Source: Galaxea fascicularis
Lineage: Eukaryota; Cnidaria; Anthozoa; Scleractinia; Euphylliidae
Assembly: GCA_948470475.1 (NCBI GenBank)
Contig: OX419341.1
Span: forward strand, 13,632,305-13,696,304
DNA length: 64,000 nucleotides
Direction: 5' to 3'
In this document: positions 39,831 through 49,793 of the stretch, in pieces
How the letters are laid out: every line of letters starts with the position of its first letter
Numbering within the stretch: position 1 is the stretch's first letter
The notes under the pieces: generated by a model
What the model was told of the DNA's origin: nothing
Databases searched by the model: none
Seen by the model: the letters and a program-made list of their open reading frames with translations, nothing else
Position numbers and translations under genes: made by a program

Positions 39831-41144
39831 TGCCTCTTATACTATCACCCCTTTCTTCTGATTGGTTCCCCTACCATCACGTCATCCTTGACGTGTCGCT
39901 TCCTCAGTGGTCACACGCGGGTCGAACGCGCAATGCATCACACCACCCTGTCACACCACTCGATCACATGTGGGATGCCAAGGGTCACACGCAGGTCGCG
40001 ATTGGTTGCCCGCGTTACAAACAACAGACGTTGCTCTCGAGGCATGAAAAGAGATGGCTTTCGGAAACCCATTATTGTCACGAGTCAGTTAACAAGATGC
40101 AGCTACCTAAGCAAACTGCTGAATATCTAAGGTCGACAGCTCAACTGAGGGTGGGGAAAGAGCTAATTTGTGTATGCTGTGTTTGCCAAAGTGTCTAGGT
40201 TTTGCCAGAGCGGATTTTTAATTTGTTTCGCAAAGATTATTTTGTCGATTTACGGTGTGGCCAGAATTCAACTGTTTGTTGGAAATATATTTTTAAAAAG
40301 GTCAACAACTCCAAATTATTCCTCTCGTATTATTGCCTTTTCTGCCTGTTTGCTTCGCAATGAATTCAAGAGTGCATTGTCCGCCCACATCACCTAATGT
40401 TCTTTCAAAACTGAAAAACTTTGCACACTACGAGAGCAGGTTATTTAGAAGTTAATGGTTAGTTATGCAATTGTTACTTGATATGTAGTTGTGTTGAGGC
40501 AAAAAGAGCAAATGATTATTCAAACTGACTATATCGGAAAAGCGGCTGACTAGCCTTGACTTTTTTTCCCAACGCATAGTGCTTTTACAAAAAGAATTTT
40601 CAACTTCTTCGAATGATCAAACAAGCTTTAACATGTTTCAGTGTGTTCAATTTTTTTCTTACGGTGACGAGCTGATCGATTTAGTGTCCAAGAGATGATT
40701 GCTTGTTAATAACATAAAGGGCAAAATTTTCTTAACACTGTGGAGGCACCTCGGAAAACAGTCAGCCAAGCGCAGTCAAAAAACTTGTTTGCTTGCAAGC
40801 AAAACAACTGACAAGCAGACAAGTAAGTCAACTTCTTCTTAGCGTCCAAAACGAGAGTCTAGAGGCCAGCACTAACAACGAGCCCTGCTCACATAGGGGA
40901 AACCCGCTGACCAACATGTCCCCCCCCCCGTTGAAAATAAAAAAATAGTATACAAAAAAAGAAATAAACAACAACAACAACAAAATCAGTGGGTATCCTT
41001 GAGTCAGCTAACAAGTCTTGAACAAAGCTCTACAGTATGTTCAAGTTCACACTGCAACCAGGTGGACAATCAGACATGGTTTGATGCTACTCTGGTTTGA
41101 AAATTGATGAATGTAACTTAAAAAGTTACAATTCACGACCCAAC

Positions 41145-41176
41145 GTTTCGACACTCCTGTCTAGTGTCTTCATCAG
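41145..41176 (-). ncRNA. Hammerhead ribozyme core of the Penelope-like element
   Basis: The minus strand reads CUGAUGA, a perfect 6-bp stem (GACACU / AGUGUC) around a 7-nt loop, then GAAAC. This satisfies the hammerhead consensus, and its position downstream of the GIY-YIG stop fits Penelope terminal repeats. Stems I and III were not resolved. Confidence 0.65.
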
Positions 41177-41220
41177 GGTGATCTAGTGTTGCAAAAAGGA
41201 CCCTTTTATACGCTTACTAA

Positions 41221-42285
41221 TTAACGACCTTTTGTTTTGATGAGGTGTAAATAGGTGTCAGGTAACAGGCCGCCATCGTCACGGTTTAAAGGAGCGTGGG
41301 CGGAGTTGATGTGCCAAGCTTCCAAACAAAGCCGTTGATGGTACCGCCGGTTAGTGGTGATAATTTTGGAATTATCCCACGATATTGTATGGTTGGTTTG
41401 GCAAGCATGTTCCGACAAAGCGGAATTTTCCTTTTTGCAAAGAAAAACTGCTTTTTGATGCTCTTTTAAACGCGTGCCAAGCTGACGCTTGGTCTGTCCG
41501 ATGTACTCATGATCACAGTCATTGCATGGAATAGAATAAACAGCGTCAGTTCGTTGTTCTTTCAACACAAGATGCTTAGGATTGGCAAAAATATGACTCA
41601 ACGTCTGAAAAGGTTTTTGTGCAACTTTAACATTGTGGCTAGACAAAACTCTCTTAATGGGTTCTGTAACACCGCGGATGTACGGGATGACGGCAAAACC
41701 TGTAGCCGAAACCTCGTCCCCGGAGGTGTTAAGAGAAGGAGTAACTGGTTTTAAGCAGTTACGAAGGAAAGTGTTTGGGTAGCCATTGACCTTTAGGACG
41801 TCAAAAACATATTTTCGCTCTTTGGCCCTAGAATCACATGAAGATGGCAAACAATCAGCCCTCGTGAGCAAAGTTCTGGTTACGGATTTTTTGTGGCAGA
41901 TGGGGTGGTGGGAGTCAAATGCGAGATATTTGTCGGTATGCGTGGGTTTGCGATAAACACTTGTCTCTAAATTTCCCCGGTGCGCCCTATAGACATTCAA
42001 ATCGAGAAAAGACAAACGTCTATCATTCTCACGCTCAATGGTGAACTGGATAGACGGCTCAACTGACTTTAAATGTGAAAGAAGGCGCTCCGCTTCATTT
42101 CCGGATACCGCAGAGATGACATCGTCGACATATCGTTTCCAAAACAAAGGCTGGACCGGTGAGGAAGCCAGAGCCCTTTGTTCCACATCTTCCATTACCA
42201 TGTTAGCAATGACAGCAGAAACGGGAGAACCCATAGCCGTACCAAAAACCTGTTGGTAGTAGGTGCCATTGTATGCTCTACAGTG
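41221..42285 (-). CDS. Penelope-like reverse transcriptase with GIY-YIG endonuclease (partial)
   Basis: An open frame enters at about 42285 (NGTYYQQVFGTAMGSPVSAV). It contains FWKRYVDDVIS, the catalytic box with YVDD, then RLSFLDLNVYR and VYRKPTHTDKYL. The C-terminal half has VYSIPCNDCDHEYIGQTKRQ, a GIY-YIG-type nuclease in which the family's Tyr and Arg are present, and it ends at a TAA at 41221. About 350 codons are intact; the N-terminal half of the polymerase is missing through 5' truncation. It would perform target-primed reverse transcription. Confidence 0.9.
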   Translation of the reverse strand, partial: HCRAYNGTYYQQVFGTAMGSPVSAVIANMVMEDVEQRALASSPVQPLFWKRYVDDVISAVSGNEAERLLSHLKSVEPSIQFTIERENDRRLSFLDLNVYRAHRGNLETSVYRKPTHTDKYLAFDSHHPICHKKSVTRTLLTRADCLPSSCDSRAKERKYVFDVLKVNGYPNTFLRNCLKPVTPSLNTSGDEVSATGFAVIPYIRGVTEPIKRVLSSHNVKVAQKPFQTLSHIFANPKHLVLKEQRTDAVYSIPCNDCDHEYIGQTKRQLGTRLKEHQKAVFLCKKENSALSEHACQTNHTISWDNSKIITTNRRYHQRLCLEAWHINSAHAPLNRDDGGLLPDTYLHLIKTKGR

Positions 42286-42309
42286 TTCATAGTTGTTTTA
42301 AGAATGCCT

Positions 42310-42510
42310 AGTCTGTAACATAGCCTGTCAGTCTTTCGGGGGGGGGGGGGTTTGGTTATTCTCCCCGATCTTGTCTGGGTCAATGGACTACTGGAAACTG
42401 CCATGGGTTCTGGGCCTCTCAGGGTGGGTTCTGGTGTTGCTTCTGCAGTTGTGTTCGATTGCTCGGAGGTCTGCTGTTCGCCCTGCGGATGGACGTCTTC
42501 TTGTTTTGAC
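42310..42510 (-). pseudogene. Gypsy pol C-terminal tail
   Basis: The minus-strand reading QTSEQSNTTAEATPEP, then PLTQTRSGRITKPP, is the variable Pro/Thr-rich tail and TRSGR.(T/V)KPP motif that ends many Ty3/Gypsy polyproteins. It is separated from the rest of pol by the LINE insertion. Confidence 0.6.
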
Positions 42511-42529
42511 GGATTTGAAGGGATAGGAA

Positions 42530-43495
42530 AAGCAGCAAATAAATTGGCTCTAAGTTTACGCTTAAAATTACGAGAAGAATTACAGAGTTTAAGGGAACTA
42601 TCTAAACTGTTCCAGAGACTTACTGTACGATAAAAAAAATACCCTTTCTCCAGATTTAGATTTATATAAGGGTATATGCAAAAGTTGGGAGTTTCTGGTG
42701 GCGCGACTTACTTCGCCACGTGTTAAAAACTTCGAAGAGAGATAAGTAGGAGCGGAGCCAGTCATACATTGAAAAGCAAGCACGGCGTCGCGGAGATACA
42801 GTTGAGATTTAATAGGCAGCCAGTCTAGTTCTTTCAGGAGCGGAGTAGCGTGGTCAAATTTTCTAGAACCACAGACAATCCTGGCTGCAAAGTTCTGGAC
42901 CGCTTGGAGCCTTAGGAGGTTGGTGGCCGCTGCACTGGACCAGACGGAGGAACAATAAAACAACTTACTAAACACTAAAGTATTAATTATTGTAATTAAA
43001 GTCGATCTGTCAAACACATGCTTAACACGATTAATTTGAGCTAAACTTGCGAAGCAGGAAGAAACTGTTTTAACTATATGCTCTTGAAAAGTAAGGCTCG
43101 AGTCGAAAGTCATGCCCAGGTCTTTAACGACGTGCACCGGTGTTAATTCTTTTCCTAAGACGGAGAGACGAATAACCGGGAGATTTTGTAGCCTTTGTCG
43201 ATTTCCATAAACAATAAGCTTAGTTTTATCAGGGTTCAAGAGAAGACGATTTTCAAAGAACCAGTTTCGGATATGTAGAAGGTCAGCATTCAAGTCAGCA
43301 ACAGCCTTAGCCCAGTAGTCATGGACTGGGAAAGAAATGTAAAGTTTTGTGTCGTCGACGTAACTTTCGGTAAGACAGGATCGGGGGACGAGTGGTAGAT
43401 CATTTACATAAATACTAAACAAAATTGGTCCAAGAATGCTTCCTTGTGGCACGCCGGATACAACGGGTAGAGGATCAGACAACTCAGAATTTATG
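42530..43495 (-). mobile_element. 5'-truncated LINE inserted in Gypsy pol
   Basis: Consists of the reverse transcriptase part of a CR1/L2-like LINE; edges are estimated from where Gypsy coding stops and resumes. No target duplication or tail was resolved. Confidence 0.75.
42598..43482 (-). CDS. LINE reverse transcriptase, partial
   Basis: The frame of 294 codons reads VVSGVPQGSILGPILFSIYV, then CLTESYVDDTKLYISF with the YVDD catalytic box, then HVVKDLGMTFDSSLTFQEHI, the C-terminal block AVQNFAARIVCG, and WLPIKSQLYLRDAVLAFQCM. It is intact over this span and stops at 42598. The N-terminal endonuclease and fingers are missing. The family is CR1/L2-like as judged from motif order. Confidence 0.9.
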   Translation of the reverse strand: MSDPLPVVSGVPQGSILGPILFSIYVNDLPLVPRSCLTESYVDDTKLYISFPVHDYWAKAVADLNADLLHIRNWFFENRLLLNPDKTKLIVYGNRQRLQNLPVIRLSVLGKELTPVHVVKDLGMTFDSSLTFQEHIVKTVSSCFASLAQINRVKHVFDRSTLITIINTLVFSKLFYCSSVWSSAAATNLLRLQAVQNFAARIVCGSRKFDHATPLLKELDWLPIKSQLYLRDAVLAFQCMTGSAPTYLSSKFLTRGEVSRATRNSQLLHIPLYKSKSGERVFFLSYSKSLEQFR

Positions 43496-43499
43496 CGTA

Positions 43500-44568
43500 C
43501 TATATCACTTCCCCATAGATCCAGGGTTTGCTGCGATGTCGGGGTTGTGGTTTGGCATATGCGTAACTCCCAACTTGGACTGGTTTGTGCTCTACACCCG
43601 CCGAGTTTTCGTAGTATACTTTGTTATCATGCCTTATCTTGAGGATGTCTTCTTTCACGATGCCAAAGTTAATCATGGCAGGTGCCAAGAGATGATCAGT
43701 GGTAGGCAATAGGGTTCTAGTGCGGCATAGGAACATGCGCTGTGCCGGTGAGTAGGTGTGTCCACGAGGTGGGGTGTTTCTATAGAGAAGTAGAGCACTG
43801 TGGAAGTCATCATCCTTTTTTTAACATTGATTCTGCAACTTTAACGGCAGCTTCTGCTCTTCCGTTGCCTTTAGGGTGGAAAGGGGACGAAGTGGTGTGC
43901 TTGAAACCATATGCCACAGAGAACGCCCGGTACTGCTCGCTTATGAACTGTGGACTTTTATCAGTGTGGCAGATTGCTAGAACCCCATATCGTGCAAAGT
44001 GAGCTTTTGTCTTGTTGATAACTGTGGAGGATAAGGTATCGCCCAGTTCGTCAACCTCAATCCAGTCGGAGAAATGGCACACAGTTACTAGGTAGTGTCG
44101 GTTGAGGATCTCGCAGATATCTTGACTGACCATCTGCCAGGGCCTTGTAGGTATCGGGAGAGATCTCATCGGTTTTTTTGGTGCTGTTGTACCGTATTGG
44201 GCACAGGTGCCACATGCATCACACATGTCTTGCATGGACTTTCTCATACCTGGCCAAAACAGTACTTCTCGGGCCATACGTATGTTCGATTCTGCACCAA
44301 AATGGTTGGCGTGGATTTTCCTAAGCATCTCTTTGTGCATAGACTGAGGAACCATGAGTTGCGTGCCTTTATATATTATTCCATTCTGCACGGACAGTTC
44401 GTCTCGATATGTCCAGTAGGGACGCAGCTTTTCCTTGTCGTTGGATTGTAAGAGTGCACCGCCAAGGGCATTACCACTGGCATCGGTCTGAAGTACAACT
44501 GGTTTGTCTAGGTCATAGTAGGCTAGGACTGGAGCAGAGGAGATAAGTTGCTTTGCTTTGCTTTGCAT
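43500..44568 (-). pseudogene. Gypsy RNase H remnant and integrase
   Basis: The open frame 44568-43810 begins in RNase H (VVLQTDASGNALGGALLQ), then jumps by internal deletion to the integrase zinc domain (HANHFG, CDACGTC). Core residues follow: DICEILNRHYLV, CHTDKSPQFISEQ (second Asp) and HPKGNGRAEAAVK (catalytic Glu). A second frame (43736-43500) gives the C-terminal region LCRTRTLLPTTDHLL. Loss of most of RNase H makes the copy defective. Confidence 0.85.
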
Positions 44569-45861
44569 CCTGAACTTTGGACCAGATGAAGGGTACAGAC
44601 CCCTGGGTGAGTATTCGCAGAGGTTGTATCACCGAGCTCATGTTTCCACAGACGGAGGACAGATAGTTGACCATGCCGATGAAGCGCAGGAGTGCTGCCT
44701 TGTTCTCTGGAGGCTGCATCTGTGTTATTGCTGCTACTTTGTTAGGATCAGGTTTCATTCCTTGATCTGAAATAATGGTGCCTATGAATTTGAGTTCCTT
44801 GAACTTGAACTGAAGTTTTGCTGCATTGAGCTTGATGTTCAGTTTGTGACAGCGTTCCATTAGTGCGATGAATCTTCTGTCGTGGTCCTTTTGAGCTTCC
44901 TCATAGTCGTTTCCTTCGCCATATACTAAGATATCATTTGCAATGCATCTGATGCCTTCTAGGCCTTCGAGGGCAGTTGTCAGCCTCATCTGTATCTGCC
45001 GTATGATGTGTGCATGGTGGTCATCCATGATGACTCCTCATCGAGAGGAATGTGGAGAAAGCCTTCTTTGACGTCAGCTAGAGAGAAGCATTTCGGTCCA
45101 CTTAGTTTATGAAGCTGTTCATTTAGGGTTGGCATCTGGTGCTTGGGGCGGTGGATGGCCTTGTTTACTGTTTGACTTGGGTCAATACACACTCTGAACT
45201 TCTTCGGTGTTTCTCGGATTGGTTCATTGGAGCACCAGGCGGTTGGTTCGTTTACCTTAGTGATATCCCCTTGTTCAACGTAACGATCCAAGGCTTGTTT
45301 TTCGCGCTCTCGCTTTGCCACTGGTAATCTGTGAACTGGCATCTGCACAGGTTGGACGTTCTCATCTACTTGAAAATGAGCAGGTGGGCCAAGCTGACCA
45401 AGGCCTTCGAAGGTGTCCGCGTACTGGTCTACAATGTCTTCCTTACGTAACTGACCAGGAAGTGGAAGCTGTCGGTTTGATGTAATTTTGATTGGCTTAG
45501 AGGGCGAAGATGCAGGAGTACACGGGTTGGCTGTGGTCTCATGGAGTTGTCGAAGATGGTTGCAAGCCATAGTCATTTTTGTTGCTGGAATCGATTCGAC
45601 ATGCTGCGAGGCAACATCCCACGGACGGGAACACTGGATCCCTCGGAGGTTTTCGTGCTCGGCATTGGTGGTTTCAACCTCGCAGGATAGGGAATGGATT
45701 TCGTCTGCGTGAACTGTGGTAAGTCCTAGTCTTTCACTGTCGCTCCCCGACAGTAGTGCTGGTTTCGATCCAATAGAGGAATCTGGCAGGATTTGAAAAG
45801 TGAGTGTTTCATACTTGTCCTGTAGTTCACATACTAGATGGACTTGACCTTCAGGTTCCAA
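44513..45861 (-). pseudogene. Gypsy reverse transcriptase
   Basis: The frame 45861-44986 has the linker and fingers (FQVDENVQPVQMPVHRLPVA, KQALDRYVEQGDITKV, KFRVCIDPSQTVNKAI), then KCFSLADVKEGFLHIPLDEE. The frame 45028-44513 resumes at IQMRLTTALEGLEGI after a short deletion, with CIANDILVYG, where the catalytic ADD reads AND. The thumb block LKFIGTIISDQGMKPDPNK follows. The Asp-to-Asn change and the deletion would inactivate it. Confidence 0.88.
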
Positions 45862-46152
45862 CGGTTTCGAGTTTCCATTGGGATATAGACGGTAGGGGGA
45901 TCATTTGAGGTCTGCATCTGGCAGAAATAATCGCAGTGTACTGAGGGACATGGCGTTGCATGTTGCTGCGGTGTCTATTTGAAATTTGACTTGAGTGAAC
46001 CCTGAGCCTGTCGCGGAAAGTGCTAGGGTTGTGAAGTATCGCTTTGCCTGGCTAGAGGCGGCAACACTGTGTACTTTTGCTTCCAAACAATTCGTGAAGC
46101 CACAATCATGATCAAAGGATGTGTCATATTGTTGCTCATTTCTGAGGTACAT
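45862..46152 (-). pseudogene. Gypsy aspartic protease
   Basis: The frame down to 45901 reads FTQVKFQIDTAATCNAMS, an aspartic-protease flap-to-active-site stretch in which the usual DTGA/DSGA reads DTAAT, then LRLFLPDADL and a stop. It sits between Gag and reverse transcriptase as expected. Confidence 0.65.
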
Positions 46153-47081
46153 GTCGGTGTAGTGAAGATCTCGTGATTGGGTAGGTGTATTTGTGCGTGG
46201 GTCGTGCCGTTCGCGCCTTTCCTACCATATGTAGTGGTGGAAGGTTTGGATCTGGAATCCCGAACTGTAAACTTAGGGTCTTCCAGACAGACTCGGGCGA
46301 AATGGTCATTGCCGCCACAAGATGAACAGGTCCTTCCTTTACCAGGACATACTTTCCAGGGGTGGGCACCTCGCCGGTCCCCACACCAGAAACATGTTCC
46401 AGGTTCCCTGCGGAGTTTCATCCGGCTGTGTCTGAGGCCTGTCCAGTGGACTTCTTCATCTGTGCATTTCGGCGAATCGACTATTAATTTGTTTGTTTGC
46501 TTGGCAGACTCAATGGCTCTCGCTTCTGCCACCACATCTTGCATGGTTTTCTTTGAGTTGTCAGGTTTCACGTGTGTTTTGAGGAACTCAGTTCTTGTGT
46601 GATCCTCATTGAGACCAAAGATAAATATGTCTCTAGTGAGTTCATCAGTTAGGTCACCCGTAAGCACAAATGCTGCTCGCTTGTCTTATTTTGACTTCCT
46701 ACTCTTGTATGGACTCATACGAGGCTTGAGACGACGTCCAGAACTTGAACGGTCGGTGAGAAGTGAACTCCCTGAGGTGCCTGTGTAGTGGGTGCTTAGT
46801 TTCTCCATCCAAACCCATGGTTTCTTCTTGTCGTCGGTGGCGATCTGAGGATCTATTGTGTATCTAAGTACAGACAAAGCTTCATCCGGAAGTGAAGATC
46901 GTAGGGCGGAAATCTCTAGTAGTAGACTTTTGTAGTGATGTGCTCGTTCGGTGACAGGATCTTTGCCAAGGTTGCGATAGTTGGCTTGGATGCAATAATC
47001 GTTAAAACGAAGCACAAAATTTTTGAAATTTTCACTCACATTACCCACAAGTTTGAGCTCTGGTCTTTTGAGGTTCACCAT
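46023..47081 (-). pseudogene. Gypsy Gag with two zinc knuckles
   Basis: The first frame (47081-46686) begins MVNLKRPELKLVGNVSENFK, a capsid-type N-terminus. The second (46667-46023) has FGLNEDHTRTEFLKTHVKPD and two Cys/His knuckles: CFWCGDRRGAHPWKVC and CSSCGGNDHFARVC. One frameshift near 46675 separates them. Gag packages element RNA in virus-like particles. Confidence 0.85.
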
Positions 47082-47261
47082 TGTGACATTTCACTTCTGA
47101 CACCAAGTCTAGAGGCCAGTACTAATAACCGAACTATACTTTATTCGTGACGCGATTCAACATGGCGGTCTAACAACGAGCCCCGCTACCCACATACGTA
47201 GATACGTGGTGTAACTATCATATAGTGGTTTAACGTGCCTTAGTAAGCTAAACTATTTATA

Positions 47262-49590
47262 GTCTTATATATGACCATGCATGGCCATACACTGGAATAC
47301 GTGGCCATACACCGGCGTACATAGGGGTACACGATAATGCATGGGCATGCACGCGCATGCACGCGCATGCATGGACATACACTAGTCTACATAGGTGTAC
47401 ACGGTTATACATGGGCATAAACGGGCGTACATGTCCATACACTAGTGTACACGGGCCTACACGGGCATACACTGGTTTACATAAGGTTACACGATAATAC
47501 ATGGGCATACACGGGCATGCATGGACATACACTGGTGTAGAAAGGCGTACACTAGTGTACATGAGCATACATGGGTATACAGTGGTGTACATAGGCGTAC
47601 ACGGTAATACATGGGCATAAACGGGCATGCATGGGCATACGCTGTTGTACATAGGCGTACACGGTAATACATGGGCATAAACGGGCATACATGTCCATAC
47701 AATAGTGTACACGAGCCTACACGAGCATACCCTGGTGTACATAAGGGTACACGATAATACATGGGCACACACGGGCATGCATGGACATACACTGGTGCAG
47801 AAAGGCGTACACTGGTGTACACGAGCATACATGGGCATACACCGTTGTATATAGGCGTACACGGTAATACATGGGCATAAACGGGCATGCATGGGCATAC
47901 ACTGGTGTACAAAGGCGTACACTAGTGTACATGAGCATACATGGGCATACACCGTTGTATATAGGCGTACACGGTAATACATGGGCATAAACGGGAATGC
48001 ATGGGCATACACTGGTGTACATAGGCGTACACGGTAATACATGGACATACACTGTTGCACATAGGCGTACACGGTAATACATGGGCATAAACGGACATGC
48101 ATGGGCATACACTGTTGTACATAGGCGTACACGGTAATACATGGGCATAAACGGGCATACATGTCCATACACTAGTGTACACGGGCCTACACGAGCATAC
48201 CCTGGTGTACATAAGGGTACACGATAATACATGGGCACACACGGGCATGCATGGACATACACTGGTGCAGAAAGGCGTACACTAGTGTACACGAGCATAC
48301 ATGGGCATACAGTGGTGTACATAGGCGTACACGGTAATACATGGGCATAAAAGGGCATGCATGGGCATACACTGGTGTACATAGGCGTACACGGTAATAC
48401 ATGGGCATAAACGGGCATACATGTCCATACACTAGTGTACACGGGCCTACACGGGCATACACTGGTGTACATAGGCGTACACAGTAATACATGGGCATAC
48501 ACAGGCATACATGGGCATACACTGGTGTACATAGGCATACACGGGCATACATGGACATACACTGGTGTACATAGGCATACACTAGTGTACCTGGGCATAC
48601 ACGGGCATACATGGACATACACTGGTGTACATAGGCATACACTAGTGTACCTGGGCATACACGGGCATACATGGACATACACTGGTGTACATAGGCGTAC
48701 ACAATAATACATGGGCATACACGGGCATACACTGGTGTATATAGGCGTACATTATAATACATGGGCATACACGGGCCTTCATGGACATACACTGGTGTAC
48801 ATAGGCGTACACGGTAATTCATGGGCATGCCCGGTCATACATGGCGATATACTGGCGTACATGGTAAATACATGGGCACACACGGGCATACATGGACGTG
48901 ACACTGGTGTACCTAGGCGTACATGGTAATATATGGACATACACGGGCATACATGGACATACTCTGGTGTTCATAGGCGTACACGGTAATTCATGCCCAT
49001 ACATGCCCATGTACACCGGTGTATGGCTATGTATGTCCGTGTGTGCCTATGTACCCAAGTGTATGGCCATTTATGTCCGTGTATGCCCATATACACCGGT
49101 GCATGCCCATGTACACCGGTGTATGGCCATGTATGTCCCTTTATGCCTATGTACCCTAGTGTATGGCCATGTATGCCGTGTATGCCCATATACACCGGTG
49201 TATGCCCACATACACAAGTGTGTGGCAATGTATACCCGTGTATGCCCATGTACACCGGTGTATGGCCATGTATGTCCATGTATGCCCACGTACACAAGTG
49301 CATGGCCATGTATGCTCGTGTTTGCCCATATACACCGGTGTATGGCCGTGTATGCCCACGTACACAAGTCTATGGCAATGTATACCTGTGTATGGCCACG
49401 TACACCGTTGTATGGCAATGTATACCCGCGTATGCCCATACACACCAGTGTATGGCCATGTATGTCCGTGTATGCCCATATACACGGTTGTATGGCCAGG
49501 TATGTCCCTTTATGCCTATGTACCCAAGTGTATGGCCATGTATTCCAGTGCATGCCCATGTACACCGGTGTATGGCCATGTATGTCCGAG
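47262..49590. repeat. 2.3 kb minisatellite with orientation switch
   Basis: Built from 10-bp words (ATGGGCATAC, ACGGGCATAC, ACTGGTGTAC, ATAGGCGTAC, ACGGTAATAC) in 20- to 60-bp higher-order units. From about 48993 the words appear as reverse complements (GTATGCCCAT, GTACACCGGT), so the array is a large inverted repeat. Since the 10-bp word lacks stops in most frames, long Cys/Pro/Tyr-rich or His/Thr-rich frames appear on both strands; none is a real gene. It lies just inside the Polinton right terminal repeat. Confidence 0.95.
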
Positions 49591-49605
49591 ATTCGGTTTT
49601 TGAAA

Positions 49606-49786
49606 ACTGAGGATCCAACTTGCTCGCCATCTTGTCTTCTGGTGGAATATTAATGAGCCGTCATTTTTAATGAGGTAGACTCATCCTTTTTAATGTGATA
49701 AAATTAGAAGGGTTTGGATGGAATAAATTATGCATTGGTGGGTACTTGTGCATAATTTGGGCCAGAACCCCCACTTTTTCACTACT
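49606..49786 (-). repeat. Polinton right terminal inverted repeat
   Basis: Reverse complement of 25115-25296 with scattered differences. Its minus strand encodes MASKLDPQF, the counterpart of the left-end gene start, which then runs into the minisatellite. Confidence 0.95.
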
Positions 49787-49787
49787 T

Positions 49788-49793
49788 CGTATT
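49788..49793 (+). repeat. Polinton target duplication, right copy (CGTATT)
   Basis: Matches 25109-25114, separated from the right terminus by one T. Confidence 0.8.

Larger units (their letters stand above)
38361..40855. other. Polinton spacer, no gene recognised
   Basis: Non-coding apart from short frames. It holds a ~300-bp spaced duplication (39143-39350 and 39442-39660) and a 45-bp tandem pair (39735-39830). It is unclear how much belongs to the original Polinton. Confidence 0.45.
41100..42345 (-). mobile_element. Penelope-like element, 5'-truncated
   Basis: Contains the reverse transcriptase/GIY-YIG gene and, at its 3' end, a hammerhead-like core. The upstream edge lies near a 13-base G/C homopolymer at about 42339-42351. 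No target duplication could be assigned. Confidence 0.8.
40856..47260 (-). mobile_element. Ty3/Gypsy retrotransposon nested in the Polinton
   Basis: The minus strand carries Gag (47081-46023), protease/reverse transcriptase (46152-44513), RNase H/integrase (44568-43500) and a pol C-terminus (about 42510-42310). A shared segment at the two ends, TCTAGAGGCCAGYACTAA then ACAACGAGCCC (40858 and 47106), is consistent with terminal repeats. Open frames are long, so it is younger than its host. A LINE (42.53-43.49 kb) and a Penelope-like element (41.1-42.3 kb) interrupt it. Confidence 0.85.
25115..49786. mobile_element. Complete Polinton/Maverick element, 24.67 kb
   Basis: Inverted repeats of about 182 bp (25115-25296 and 49606-49786) start AGTGCTGAAAAAGTGGGG and AGTAGTGAAAAAGTGGGG. 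A 6-bp CGTATT lies at 25109-25114 and again at 49788-49793, one T beyond the right end; 6 bp is the standard Polinton duplication. Inside are integrase, protein-primed DNA polymerase B, major capsid protein, adenovirus-like protease and packaging ATPase, the hallmark set. Subtracting the nested Gypsy (~6.4 kb), the Penelope piece and the minisatellite leaves about 15-16 kb, a normal size. All large genes are broken. Confidence 0.95.

Noticed and set aside
47257..49653. Open frames of up to 333 codons on both strands rich in Cys/Pro/Tyr/Met or His/Thr
   Set aside because: They are translations of the 10-bp minisatellite words, and several overlapping frames are equally open. No gene.
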